From positions 44,677,851 through 44,741,850 of the forward strand of contig OY294044.1 of assembly GCA_958510825.1 (NCBI GenBank): a stretch of 64,000 bases of DNA, written 5' to 3'. The notes below the pieces were generated by a model. That model was not told the origin of the DNA. It saw only the letters and a program-made list of their open reading frames with translations, and did no database searches. Origin of the DNA: Brachypterus glaber. Its lineage: Eukaryota; Arthropoda; Insecta; Coleoptera; Kateretidae. A program made the translations under genes and the position numbers. The first letter of the stretch is position 1. The number at the start of each line of letters is the position of its first letter. Of the stretch, positions 33,969 through 44,769 are shown piece after piece.

Positions 33969-35275
33969 TGCACATTTCTTAGCATTGGTGATATCAGTAC
34001 TGTATTTTATGATTTACAAAAGGCTTTTGATTGTGTTCCTCCAGATAAACTGATAGAGAAATTAAATTCTTATAATTTTAATTCCAAAAGTTCTAAGTTG
34101 ATCAAATCTTATTTAACAAACCGTAAACAATATACTTTTTTCAATGACAAGATCTCGGATTGTAGTGATGTCATAGATGGTGTTCCACAGGGCTCTGTAC
34201 TCGGGCCAATACTCTTTTTGATCTTTATCAATGATTTGGCCAGAGCTGTTGGTGGTATTCACCTTTTGCTCTTTGCCGATGACACCACAGCAATCCAAAG
34301 TCATAAAAACGAATTACAATTGGAAGGTTATTTGGAGAATACACAATCAAAACTAAAAACCTGGTTTGATGTTAATGGTCTAAGTCTAAATTTAAATAAA
34401 ACACAAAAAATGTTCTTTACGCATCGCAACACCAATTTTATAAACCCCGAAGCTGTAAAGTTTTTAGGCGTCATGTTAGATTCCAAGCTTTCCTGGGAGC
34501 CCCACGTAAATTATATTTCTAAAAAAATTTCCAAAAACTTATTTGTCTTGCGTAATTTAGTAAATTTAGTATCTAGAGACATTATACTTATTGCCTATAA
34601 TTCCCTTGTCATATCACATATGTTGTATTCAATTCTTAGCTGGGGACATTCTTGTCACTCAAACAGAATTTTTAAACTTCAACGTAAGGCTATTCGTATC
34701 ATTTGTGGTAAAAATTATAGGGATGATGTTAAAAACTGTTTTGTTGAATTGAATCTGTTGACTTTTCCGTGTTTATATATATATTATTGCTTGGTATGTG
34801 CTAGAGAGCAGGATATTTATTCATCGCGATCCAGTATTCAACCTCACAATATAAGAAATAGTAACAACTTAAATATTAAATTTTTAAGACTTTCATCAAG
34901 TAGATTTAGTTTAAATTATTATGTTCCCACTTTTTTTAATAAATTGCCAGAACACATACGACAATTACCAATAAATACCTATAAAATCAAAATAAGAGCA
35001 TTTTTAGCGAGGAACGCATTTTATAGCCTTCAAGAGTTTATTTCCATGAATATTTTTGAAATATAATGTATAATGTTTAGTTTAGCTTTTTTTAGTTTAG
35101 TTTAGTTATATATTTATTGTTTTACTCTAGTTGTTTAAGTGTATATTCATTTTAATGTTATTTTACTTAAATTGTTTTAAGTGTCTATTCATTGTAATAT
35201 TCTATTATTTGACATGTGTAAACCACGGTATTAACACGAAATAAATTACTTACTTACTTACTTACTTACTTACGC
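33965..35275 (+). mobile_element. 5'-truncated LINE inserted in gag
   Basis: The inserted DNA begins inside a reverse transcriptase palm and ends in a (TTAC)n tail at 35246-35273, opposite in orientation to the host element. A short flanking repeat 'ctcgta' (33959-33964 and 35280-35285) can be seen, with a few unexplained bases (gctgac) beside the right copy. Removing the insertion and one 'tacgag' copy restores an uninterrupted gag frame. The tail differs from that of the LINE at 18226, so it is another family. Confidence 0.88.
33970..35066 (+). pseudogene. LINE reverse transcriptase, 5'-truncated
   Basis: Open for about 365 codons: GDISTVFYDLQKAFDCVP (motif A), YLTNRKQYTFFND, DGVPQGSVLGPILFLIF (motif B), LLFADDTTAIQ (motif C, catalytic FADD), VKFLGVMLDSKLSWEPHV, then the thumb region ISHMLYSILSWGHSC and IFKLQRKAIRIICG. 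No start codon or endonuclease remains; the 5' part was never copied, as usual for truncated LINE insertions. The frame is intact to its own stop at 35064-35066, so the insertion is young. Clade is uncertain (CR1/Jockey-like group). Confidence 0.85.
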
Positions 35276-35334
35276 TGACCTCGTATGAACAGTTCATAGT
35301 CTATTTCATCAGAAAATAGCAGATCTGGCTCCAT
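35275..35334 (-). pseudogene. gag: First about 20 codons of Ty3/gypsy gag
   Basis: The minus strand begins at ATG 35334-35332 and reads MEPDLLFSDEIDYELFIR before the LINE edge. A short acidic start followed by 'YEL.IR' is usual in insect Ty3/gypsy Gag. Joined across the LINE it stays in frame with the rest of gag. Confidence 0.75.
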
Positions 35335-36974
35335 TTCTTACTAAAAATACAGAATACAAATTGAATTAATAAAAGTAATATAATTAAAGTGATATATTTT
35401 TTTGAGTAATCCTGGTTGAAAGAAAATGCAAAAATCTTTAAAGATTTATAATATAAAAAAACCCAAGACTTTAACTCAAAGTTAAATGTCTTCTCACTTT
35501 TTCCCACAAAAAATTAAGAAAAAAAAATTAAACTGAAAAATGTGAAAAGTTTTTAAATTTTAAAATATCTATGTGAACCTAAAAAACAATTAATATAGCA
35601 AAAATATTTTTCTTTATTTTTTTTTCTTCTGCACGAAAACAAAGGTTTTCGACGCCTCTTCTGCAAAGCAGATCCTGGGCAACAGGATAACAAAAAAATT
35701 TATTCTGAAAGCTTTATTTTTTTTTTAACTTCTGCACGAAAACAAAGTTTCGACGCCTCTTCTGCAAAGCAGATCCTGGGCAACAGGATAACAAAAAATT
35801 TTATTCCTTTTCTCAAAAAGAAAAAGAAAACCCAAACAAAAAATATTTTTTTTTCAACAACCAAAATTGCTAAAAAAAAAACAAATAAACCTAAGCTAAA
35901 GTTTACGTATAAACTTTTGTATAGGAATGATCAGTTCCAAAAAATACAAAACACAAATTATTTTAAGGAATAATCCAAAAAATAACTACAGGACAACGTT
36001 AATTATCAAAAAAAAGTTTTACTGTTTCTTGGGATTAGGAGTGATCAAACCTAAAAACCAAAAAAACAGGCATCAAATTTCAACTATATCTCAAACACAC
36101 AAAAAAAAACAATGTGTGTGAATCTAAACAAATATACTAGATTGCTCAAATTAAACAGCACTTGTATAAAATTACTGATTTTTCACGCAAATAAAAGTGA
36201 CCTTTTGTCAAAGTTAATCTAACATTATCTTACACCGTGCTCAAATACACTGGCACCGAATGCAAAAAAAACCGTAGTATGTGCACACTAAAAATATCTC
36301 CCTGATTATTTTCCCCGTATAACATCAGTATACAGCCAGAAAAAAACCAAAAGCAGGCACCAATTACCACAAAAAATTAGGCTTTTAACTTGACAAAATT
36401 AAAATCAGAAATATTACACAAATCTAAGCATAAAAAAATGATCAGATTCTGTTTTTAGGTTAAATATATATTTTTTCAAATATATCCCACTTTCATACGT
36501 TTATTTTTCCTAACAAAATTAAAAAAAGATAGAATTTTGAGCGCCAGAAAAATAAAGTTCACAAAAAAATATTTTTCATAAAATTGCAAGTTTACAAAAT
36601 TTTACAAAAAACACCAAAAAAAAATCCAAAATTAATAAATGACAATATTTGACAAAACTATCAAAAATATCAAAAAAAGGGAGGGGTTCACCCAAAAACT
36701 TCAAATGACAATTTATGACAGCTGTGGCAAATTATGACAAACGGCGAAAAAATGACAAAATTATGACAAAAAAATGACACTTGTCAATTTTAAAACGTAC
36801 ACAATTATGACAAAAAAATGACAATTGTATAACGTATGGCGAGAAGAAAAATGACAAAATTAAAACGGGGGCGCCAATTGTATAACGTGACAAAAATATG
36901 TCGTTGGGGGCCAATTGTATAACGCAAAAAAATTATGACGTTGGGCGCCAATTGTATAACGCAAAAAAATTATG
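35335..36974 (-). promoter_or_regulatory. Long leader (5' UTR) of the Ty3/gypsy element
   Basis: About 1.64 kb between primer-binding site and gag start, without a long frame on the sense strand. It contains a duplicated hairpin block (35620-35690 and 35725-35790) and, near the primer-binding site, many 'atgacaaaa' words (36720-36860). Such leaders can carry packaging or internal-entry signals, but I cannot show that here. Confidence 0.6.
35620..35800 (-). repeat. Duplicated hairpin block in the leader
   Basis: Two direct copies about 101 bases apart, each with 'gacgcctcttctgcaaagca' then 'gatcctgggcaacaggataa'. Each holds two stems: CTGC-aaa-GCAG (35661-35671 and 35762-35772) and ATCCTG-ggcaa-CAGGAT (35672-35688 and 35773-35789). 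The stems are conserved exactly while flanking A/T-runs differ in length. Confidence 0.85.
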
Positions 36975-36989
36975 ACGTTGGGCGCCAAT
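36822..36989 (-). repeat. Primer-binding site array (5 degenerating units)
   Basis: The functional site TGGCGCCCAACGT (36987-36975, minus strand) lies two bases from the LTR end and matches the 3' end of animal tRNA-Lys (CTT type) over 13 bases. The unit 'caattgtataacg' plus site recurs at 36986, 36949, 36912, 36875 and 36822 (spacing 37, 37, 37, 53). Copies 1 and 2 keep the site exactly, copy 3 reads tggcccccaacga, copy 4 tggcgcccccgt, and copy 5 only the LTR-end word. Confidence 0.88.
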
Positions 36990-39027
36990 TGTATAACGCA
37001 AAAGCGGCTTAGCGTGCCAAACGTATACCACAGGGTGATATTTTGATAATTAAAGCCAAGTTATGTAAATATTATTCTGATGGTAAAATAATATTCACAG
37101 AACTGTTGGAAAGTTGGTTACACTTGCACAACTAGCTCAGCAGAGAGATTCTTACTTTTGGGGTTGTCATATGTGGGATTTTTTATATATATTTAATTTT
37201 GGACTTAAAACTATATTTATCAAAATAAGTAAAGTTTAGGAAAAATGTTTATATCATATGAAAGTTTGGGTTATATTAAAACAAATTAAATTAGATTGAC
37301 ATATGAGTTTATATTAAATAAATTGAATATTTTCGTAATATTACAAAAATTGACAGTTAAATGTTTCTTTAAAAATGTTCATGAGTAATGATTATGCAAA
37401 ATTTAAAATGTGACAAAATATGGGTATTTTATGAAAAATGGCAAATCTTCATAAAACACAGATACTTAAATTAATAATAATAAAAATGTTTACGACCTGA
37501 ATTATAATCCTTGGATCCAATTCTGAGATTTTCCGATGATAAACCATGAACTGACGGAGCAAAATTTGTCAACCAGTGTACGCTTAAATATGACAAAATT
37601 CCATAAATATTCTCCAATTCTGGTTTCCAGCTTCAAAACATGCAATATTACGTATTCATCTGCTTTTGTTGGCAAAGGATGATTAATATATATACGGATT
37701 TCCAAAAAAGATTATGATTTCCTTGTCTCGATAAACTAGATGATTTCTCGCTAAATTTGATGTATATTTCTTGAAAATATATTTAATACTCATCAAGGGA
37801 TGTATTAAAAATAGTTATTTCCATTAATAAACGTTGGATGAATGATATTTGTTTGTAAAAATTAAAGAAAAGTATTTCCTTTTTTTACGACGCCATTTTG
37901 AAATACATGTGGTTGCGGTGAAATTTCAAAAAGTAGTACATTAAAAATGCTGATACTAAGAATACTAAAAAGTATAAAACTAATAAAAACCGAATAAAAC
38001 TGAATAAAACTGAATAAAACTGGCCTGAAAAAGAATAAAACATTCTTTTACTATATTTTCAATTAAAACAATTAAAATTCAATTACCTTAAGGTTGTATA
38101 TCGGCCATCAGTAATTTAACCCCAAACACACGTGCGTTGAGATATGTTTAAAATTTGACTGAGAGAAAACGCAGTACGAATTTTAGCTTGTAGCGCACGC
38201 ATGACGTCACTCCTTTAAAGAGGGCGCTTAAAAATATAAATCTCAAATTCCAACAATTATACTTTATTTTGTTATTATAATTGAACCAATATGTTATTAA
38301 TTATAAAACAAACATGTACAATTAATAAAATACAATTAATAATTGGTTTCTTAATTAATTTCAGTTATTAACAAAATAGCGAGCCCTGTAAATATCGGTA
38401 AATGTAGTAAACTAGTAGAACTTCGATTTTAGTTTAATAGAAAATACCTAGATGGCAGTTATTTCTATTTTCATAAAATACAATTAATTAATTACCAAAA
38501 GTATCTAATAATTATAAATTAACGAAAATACTCGACAAACTGTAAGAATTTCATAATAATTGTAATCACAACTTTAATTAAACAAAAATATTTCATACGA
38601 TACAAAAGTTTCCTGAATTACCGACATTAGGATTTTGACAATCAACCAAAACATTGAATATTTTATTGAATGAAATTTTAAAGTATTTTTACATGAAAAT
38701 GATGTGTTCCATCAAAGAAAACAACGTACTAGTCCAATAAAATGAGTTCAAAAGGAATTACTTAAAATGTATACAAAATTGTGCAAATTTTTGAGGTTAT
38801 AAAAAAACAAAACATTTCTGAAAAATGTTAATTTTACTAAGGAAAAGTGATTCAAACATTATAATAAGGTAAGCTTTTATTAATAAACGGATAATTAACT
38901 GTTCTTTCATATTAATAAGCCATGTCAACAAATAAATTCAACATAAATCATATTTAACATATGTCGGATAGACTAAGTTATACGACAAATTAAAAAAACA
39001 AAGTAACAGTCCCACAGCACTGTTACA
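36990..39027 (-). repeat. 5' LTR of the Ty3/gypsy element
   Basis: About 2038 bp, the partner of 26650-28702. The sense strand starts TGTAACAGTGC at 39027. Its inner end is TGTATAACGC on the plus strand, where the other LTR has TGTAATATAACGC, a 3-bp difference exactly at the terminus next to the primer-binding site array. Promoter elements were not identified. Confidence 0.93.
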
Positions 39028-40014
39028 AGTTATCTCCTTTAATTTTTATCAGCAATTATACTTTAGGATGGGCATAATACCTGCACTTACCTTATAATGA
39101 AAAATGTCTTATAAAATTAAATATTTTAAAAAACAAAAGATCAGGATAGCTTTGCTTTTCCACACATGGATGATATTATTTCGCACGCGTATGAAATATA
39201 ACAGTTTCTTACTCTCTAAATCGTGTGAAATTTATTGTTTACCGCACTTTGCTGTCTGGGTTAAAAATCTCAAAAATTAAAATTAGGACTAAAAATAAAG
39301 CCATTTAGTTACTAAGCCATGCATAATTTGTTTTCTCTGTAATTGTATCGTTAATATAAATCTTTTCACGAAAAACAGAAAAGAAAGAAGAAAAAATATA
39401 AAAGGAAAAAGCTTTCAAAGTTTTTAAATAAATTGCCAAGTTTTTACTTTTATCCGATATTTTCCTCTGTTTATTTAGAAACGGCATGGTTTATTATCTT
39501 AAAGGGACATTTTAAAAAATATATATAGTTTTATTTCTTGTTATAATGAAAAAGTTTTTTATTTGTGAATATTGATAAACAAAAAAGAAAACCGTATACG
39601 TATACGTATGCGTACGTTTTTAACTTTTTTTTTTAAATTATGAATAATTATATTAATTAATGTATAATTAGTTCCTATGTAATTTTGTCCTGTCAAATAA
39701 GTAGTAAAACTCTATTTTCAAAACCTAACCCCTAAAATTAATATCCCCATTTTCACCGTATTTATGCCCCCTTTCTCTTACTTTTCAGTGCCAGCCCTGG
39801 TGACGAATCGCTAACGATTTTTTATGACATTATACCGTCAAATACAAAAAAGTTTCGCCTTTTATTTAATAAATTAAAGGACCCCGCACACACCTTATGG
39901 GTTTTGTCCTACGGTTAAATTGACTAAAATTAAAGTATGGTTTGGTACTCCTTCACCTTTCGATCAAAAATGTCCATGGGCGCAAAACTCTGGCATATAG
40001 TTCGCGTAAAGCTA
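39028..40014. other. Non-coding stretch
   Basis: No gene recognised. 39590-39616 has overlapping 'gtatacgtatac'/'gtatgcgtac' palindromic words. Confidence 0.45.
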
Positions 40015-40181
40015 CAAGTCGCTTGCAAAACAACTTTACACTACGGAAATATCGTAGCTATGACTCAGAAACTTGGAATAAAGATTTTCCAAGTAGTAGA
40101 AAAAAAATTGTTTGAAACCAAGTCTCTATGTCAAAGCGTTTTTAAAATATCGTAGTGTAAAGTTGTTTTGCAAGCGACTTG
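40015..40181. repeat. Hairpin with 31-bp perfect arms
   Basis: 'caagtcgcttgcaaaacaac' + 'tttacactacg' at 40015-40045 is exactly reversed at 40151-40181, with a 105-bp loop. Likely a small foldback element; the short open frame across it has no recognisable motif. Confidence 0.85.
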
Positions 40182-40661
40182 CATATTTACACCTACTATA
40201 TAGTTTTTTTGCTAGAGGCTTGAAAATATTTTTTTTATAACCTCATTTTTGTGCAAGTTATATTCTTATAGATTTCTAAAATAACGTTTTCTAAATTTTC
40301 TAAAGGCTCTAGCAAAAACACAAGAAATATCTTTGTGCCATGAACACTTTAAAACAAAACGCGAAGGAGTATTACATAGTTTAAATATTCCAACAGTCTA
40401 TTTTCTAATCATCGTGATATTGGTAGACTGCCGTTTCGCCAATTTAACTGAAGGCACACACACACGAGGTGTGTGCAGGGTGTGCAGGGACTTATATTAT
40501 TTTATTTGTGATATATTACTAAAAAAAGCGTCTGGAGCAAGCGATAGTAATATCGTAAGTATAGAAAGAATTACGTATGTGAGTGGTCCCGCGAAAAGGG
40601 ATCTGAAGGAAATTTATGTTCGTTTTAGCCCCTTGCTACTTTTTTTATTGGAACATATTCA
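40182..40661. other. Non-coding stretch
   Basis: A frame of 115 codons at 40333-40680 has no domain or codon signal I recognise and runs into the SINE head; I treat it as chance. Confidence 0.45.
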
Positions 40662-40954
40662 TATGGGAGGCATAGCGTAATATGGGAGGCATAGCGTAGT
40701 GGCTAGCGCGTATGTATAGCAAGTCTACTATCGTGAGTTCGATTCTCACTGGCGCCGATTTGCCTTTTTCAGTTAATTAATAATTGAAATTTGGCGAAGG
40801 CGCTAAGTGAAACGGACATTCCCTAGAAACTGGTTCGAAAGTCAGTATAAGCCGGTGGTTCCCTCTACTACTAGCCCACACAAGTCCTGGACTTAGGGGA
40901 TGCTTGATTAAGTAGAATAGTACGAGGTTAAACAAACAAACAAACAAACAAACA
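40662..40954 (+). mobile_element. tRNA-derived SINE with (AAAC)n tail
   Basis: A tRNA-like head with A-box-like 'tagtggctagcg' (40697-40708) and B box 'gagttcgattctc' (40735-40747), a body of about 180 bases and a (AAAC)n tail at 40930-40953. The first 19 bases ('atatgggaggcatagcgta') are present twice in tandem at 40661-40698. A truncated inverse copy is at 24088-24285, so the family is multi-copy. RNA polymerase III transcription is expected from the boxes. Confidence 0.85.
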
Positions 40955-41013
40955 ATTTGGTATTATTTTTAGCTTGTTTTTTATTTTGTTTAGTTTTTTT
41001 GTATTTTATTTAA

Positions 41014-41157
41014 CGGGTTGACTGCCATAGCGGTCGTATAAGACCGCTGACCTGTACATTTTGCCAGCAGGCGTATGCGACCATACTGTCAGAGCGGTCG
41101 TATACGACCGCTGGCACCAGAGGCAAGTTAATAAATTTTGGACTGGTAGTCAACCCA
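41014..41157. mobile_element. piggyBac-like MITE, 144 bp, TTAA-flanked
   Basis: Flanked by TTAA at 41010-41013 and 41158-41161. Ends are CGGGTTGACTGCCA and TGGTAGTCAACCCA. Inside are two palindromes: AGCGGTCGTATAAGACCGCT and AGCGGTCGTATACGACCGCT (the second perfect). The ends differ from the 17083 family, so this is a separate TTAA family with the same design. Confidence 0.85.
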
Positions 41158-41164
41158 TTAATTG

Positions 41165-41895
41165 TTTTTAAAACAATCAACAGGTGGTCGATATTTTATT
41201 GTCAGGTTATTTTGTCGCGATATTTTGACTCAGAATCTTTTGTCGCCGAGATATTTTGTCTTACCTGTGGGGATATTTGTCTTCGGATATATTCTTTCAA
41301 GGCTTGTTAATGTGTATTGCTCAAATACAGGGCAAAGCAAAAAAAAATAATTAACAAAAAATAAACTCTATAGTTATTAAATATATTAAAATAAAAACAA
41401 ATTAGTTATCGATTACCCTAGTTTCCGTAAATAATGAGAAACTTAATGACTATATTATAATTAAGTATCAAAATTTAATTAATGTTAAGCTATATTAAAT
41501 CGGCCAGAATCCAATTTTAAGGCCATTAATATTGTACGTTAACAGACCCGAACTGGCCACTGTGGCGGACCGACAAATGCCGCTGTGACCAAGATCTACT
41601 TAGTGACCAAATGGTCACGAAACATTTTTTGATGATTTTGATTTAGAAAGTACCTATAATAACACAGGTCAACAAAAAAAAACTTTAATTACTCTAAACC
41701 AGACTATGTTTTTCGTATTTTTGGGCTCTGAAATTTTATAGTGAAAAAACTCGCTGACCACAAAATGTTTTCAATAAACTACAAAAAAAAATTGGACGAG
41801 CTAGCCCGAGGTCATTACAGTTATCTTGCGCCTAAATTACTGATTTTTGGGAGTTGTGTCCTAATATACTTTTGATCAGAAAGTCAAAAATTATA
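41165..41895. other. Non-coding stretch
   Basis: No gene. The words 'gatattttgtc' recur three or four times at 41187-41280. Otherwise nothing recognised. Confidence 0.4.
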
Positions 41896-41931
41896 CACTG
41901 AGAATTCATTACCGTAGTAAATACGCATATA

Positions 41932-42686
41932 TTAATTCAACAAAGCCTTAACAACGTTGCTGAGTGGTGTAAGACTTGGTTAATACCCTTAAATATATCC
42001 AAGTGTACCGTATTGCACCTTGGTTCCAATAACCCTCATATAAACTACACTATTGATGCTATATCTTTGGCTACTGTTCAGGAGCAGGTAGATCTTGGTA
42101 TAACAATAACTTCCAACCTGTCTTGGTCTAGATATGTTGGAAATATTGTTAAGAAAGCTAACAAAACCACATAATGTTCAAAACTTTCCAAAATCCCTCT
42201 CCATTCCTCTTTAATCTCCTTTATAAATCATACATTAGACCTCAACTGGAGCATGCAGCGTTAATATGGACTCCTAACTTGATAAAGGACATAAATTTGT
42301 TGGAAGGTGTTCAGCGTAGAGCAACTAAATCTGTGCGTAGTATTAGCAATTTACCCTACCATGACCGTTTGGAGGCACTCAGTTTGCCATTCTTGTCTGA
42401 AAGACGTCAAAGAGGAGAAATGATTTTTACCTATAGGATAGTTAATGGACACTTCAGTGGTGATATCAATAATATGCTGACTTTAAGTGATAATCTGCAA
42501 CTACGTGGTCACTCATTTAAGTTAAAGAAAGAAAACTACAAGTCAACAATCCGTCAGAACTTCTTTTCGAACAGAGTTTTCAACCGCTGGAATGGACTTC
42601 AGTCAAGTGTAGTAACTGCCACAACTGTTAACTCTTTTAAAAACAATTATGATAGAACACAAAGACACTTAGTTTCTTATATTTAA
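41932..42686 (+). pseudogene. LINE reverse transcriptase C-terminus (CR1/L2-like)
   Basis: The first frame (41932 to about 42175) reads LIQQSLNNVAEWCKTWLIPL, NISKCTVLHLGSNN, VDLGITITSNLSW. A one-base shift near 42170 leads to the second frame (42174-42686), NLLYKSYIRPQLEHAALIW, DINLLEGVQRRATKSV, LPFLSERRQRGEMIFTYRI. The 'VQRRATK' and 'LEERR.RGD' style motifs are those of CR1/L2/Daphne-like LINEs. The catalytic palm is missing because of 5' truncation. The tail is (TAA)n at 42751-42826. Confidence 0.8.
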
Positions 42687-42749
42687 TTCTTATTTTTAGT
42701 CCCTACTTTTGAGCTATAATAGGTTTCGATCTCAGCTCTAAATTGTATT

Positions 42750-42750
<1 letters not shown>

Positions 42751-42826
<76 letters not shown>
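42751..42826. repeat. (TAA)n microsatellite, LINE tail
   Basis: About 25 pure units directly following the LINE 3' end, a usual 3' tail for such LINEs. Confidence 0.95.
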
Positions 42827-42827
<1 letters not shown>

Positions 42828-43000
42828 TATGGAGCCTCACGAATATTTAATAAACATTCACTGGTTGTTACAGTAATATTTAAGATTGTAATAGTTCTGG
42901 TAACTGTAACAACAAGTAACAACAAATGTTCAGTAAACTTTCATGGGGTTCCATATATGCAAAAAACTTTCCGTATTTAGTACGGTAACGAATTCTCAGT

Positions 43001-44640
43001 ATAGTATATCCAAATTTCAGCCAAATCTGACAGAAACGATTTTGTAATAAGATAGGAGAAAGGTACGTTGGGGGTCAACAAGCTTTTTACTGTAAAATTC
43101 ATGTTTAGTGCCCAAAATATGTAAGAAAAATAGTCTGATTAAGACATTAATTGACATTATTTTTTTTGTGGGTCTTATTTTTTATCATAAATGTATTTTT
43201 AGACTTAAAATAAACGTTTTGAAATTAGTTTAAAAATTTACACAAGTTTTTTATATAAAAATTCTTTTGTTTTTTATTGCGACGATACATACTTAGTAAT
43301 ACATACCTATTATTTACTGAAAATGTTCTTATAAAAAAAAAACAATGCGTAGGCATTTCATTATACACTATTCACAATAAATGGTATATTGCATTTTCCC
43401 AAATAAAACTATTTTTTTTTTAAATTAAAAAATAAAAAAAAATATATGCAATACATATAGATAATAAGACAATTACCAATAACCGCCGCGTGGCTTTTAC
43501 TTTATTCAGTGGATAATTATTTATTTTACCCACTCAACTGTCACTTGTCAAATTATTTTCTTGTAAATGGCATTAAAATTTTTAATAAAAATATGAATTC
43601 CTAAGCTACTTATTGGATAAAACCTTGTATGGCACTCATGGGTAAACCGATATTGCCCTCTCGAAAAATAACCTGCTTGGCTGACGCCTCGCAGGTTAAT
43701 TTTGTCATGGGCAATATCTTACTTTACCCACTAGTACCATAAATAATTATTTTTTTTAACCAAAAATTAAAAAAAATCAACAAAAATTTGAAAATTATAT
43801 TTTTTTTTTCATTTTTTGTTTTTGTTTTTTTAGTTTTTGGGGGATTATTTTCAAAAACAATAGGGATCTTTCCCTTATTGAACTTGATATTTACAGGAAA
43901 TTTCGAGTAGATCAGATAATTCGTTACCGTGCCCAAAAAAATCGTGACGTCGGACGGGTAGACGGTCAGATGCACGAACGGATAGACGGACATTTTCAAA
44001 GTTTCTTATAATTTCATGAAAAGCATTTTTATCCAATAATTTCTTGTCTGTGACGTTTTTTGGCGATTTTGGGAAATTCAAAACTACCGTATATTACTAT
44101 TCTAGCGCATACGCGCTGCGAATAGTATAATAATATTTTAGGATATCACCAACATTTTAAGTCGATTTTCTTAAAATAAGATAAATGTGGCTTATATCCG
44201 TTATTCCCCCGATCCCGACCGACCAAATTAACCTACTCCGGGCATGTACGATAATATAAATCTGAAATGAAACAATTTCTGAGTAATAGGCTATCCACTA
44301 AATCCTCTTATATTTTCTGCAAATCTAGAGATATATTGCCAACTTTATTATGCAACTTTTTCCTGAAACAAAACAAAACGCAGAATCGATAAAATAAATT
44401 GTACCGGAAAGTCTTCTTTCACTGAAAACATATTTTCTGATCAGCTAATGAGTTTTCTTGTTAAAAAAAACGGGTTCTTAGATAAAAATATTGCTGCCAA
44501 CAAAATAATACTTTTTTCTATACCTAAGTCGTTAATAAAATAGAGGTACTAAATTTAACCCTTTAGGTGTTTTTGGGATACTATCTTCCCACCGACTTTA
44601 TATTCCTTCCAAAGCTGTGCCCACTGATGAAATTATTAAT
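43001..44640. other. Non-coding stretch with small hairpins
   Basis: No gene. 43650-43711 folds ('gatattgccc' with 'gggcaatatc', 'aacctgc' with 'gcaggtt'). Around 43516 and 43715 'tattttacccact' and 'taataattattt' type words recur in opposite order. 43935-43995 has 'gacggacgggtagacgg' words like those in several insect repeats. Confidence 0.45.
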
Positions 44641-44652
44641 TAATTTAAATTA

Positions 44653-44678
44653 GGGAGCGTTCAAGTATTACGTAACGC
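44653..44678. repeat. Solo end of the Harbinger-like MITE
   Basis: TTA followed by 'gggagcgttcaagtattacg' and 'taacgc', the same end as 49880 and 59255. No opposite end follows in a suitable range. Confidence 0.5.
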
Positions 44679-44769
44679 GCTAGGGGTTCTTTCACGCGTT
44701 TTTTTTTCAACAGATTTTTAAATTTTTGTGTGCTATCCTATATGCAAGTTAACCACGCTTAATAACCAC

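Larger units (their letters stand above)
26650..39027 (-). mobile_element. Ty3/gypsy LTR retrotransposon, 12.4 kb
   Basis: Two LTRs (26650-28702 and 36990-39027), primer-binding site next to the right LTR, leader, gag, pol in the order protease, reverse transcriptase, RNase H, integrase. The order places it in Ty3/gypsy (Metaviridae-type). There is no env: only about 146 bases separate the pol stop from the 3' LTR. It carries a LINE inside gag. No clear target duplication is visible (left flank ...tatta, right flank agtta...), so the flanks may have changed. LTRs differ by scattered small changes, so insertion was fairly recent. Confidence 0.93.
41896..43000. mobile_element. CACTGAGAA-end MITE split by a LINE
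   Basis: The left end 'cactgagaattcattaccgt' + 'agtaaatac' is at 41896-41924 and the matching right end 'gtatttagtacggtaacgaa' + 'ttctcagt' is at 42973-43000; between 42831 and 42972 is the family's inner 'ctggttgttacagtaat' block. The middle, 41931-42830, is a LINE 3' end flanked by 'atat'. Confidence 0.75.

Noticed and set aside
40333..40680. 115-codon frame
   Set aside because: No recognisable domain; it contains tandem 'acacac' and 'gtgtgcagg' repeats and ends in the SINE head.
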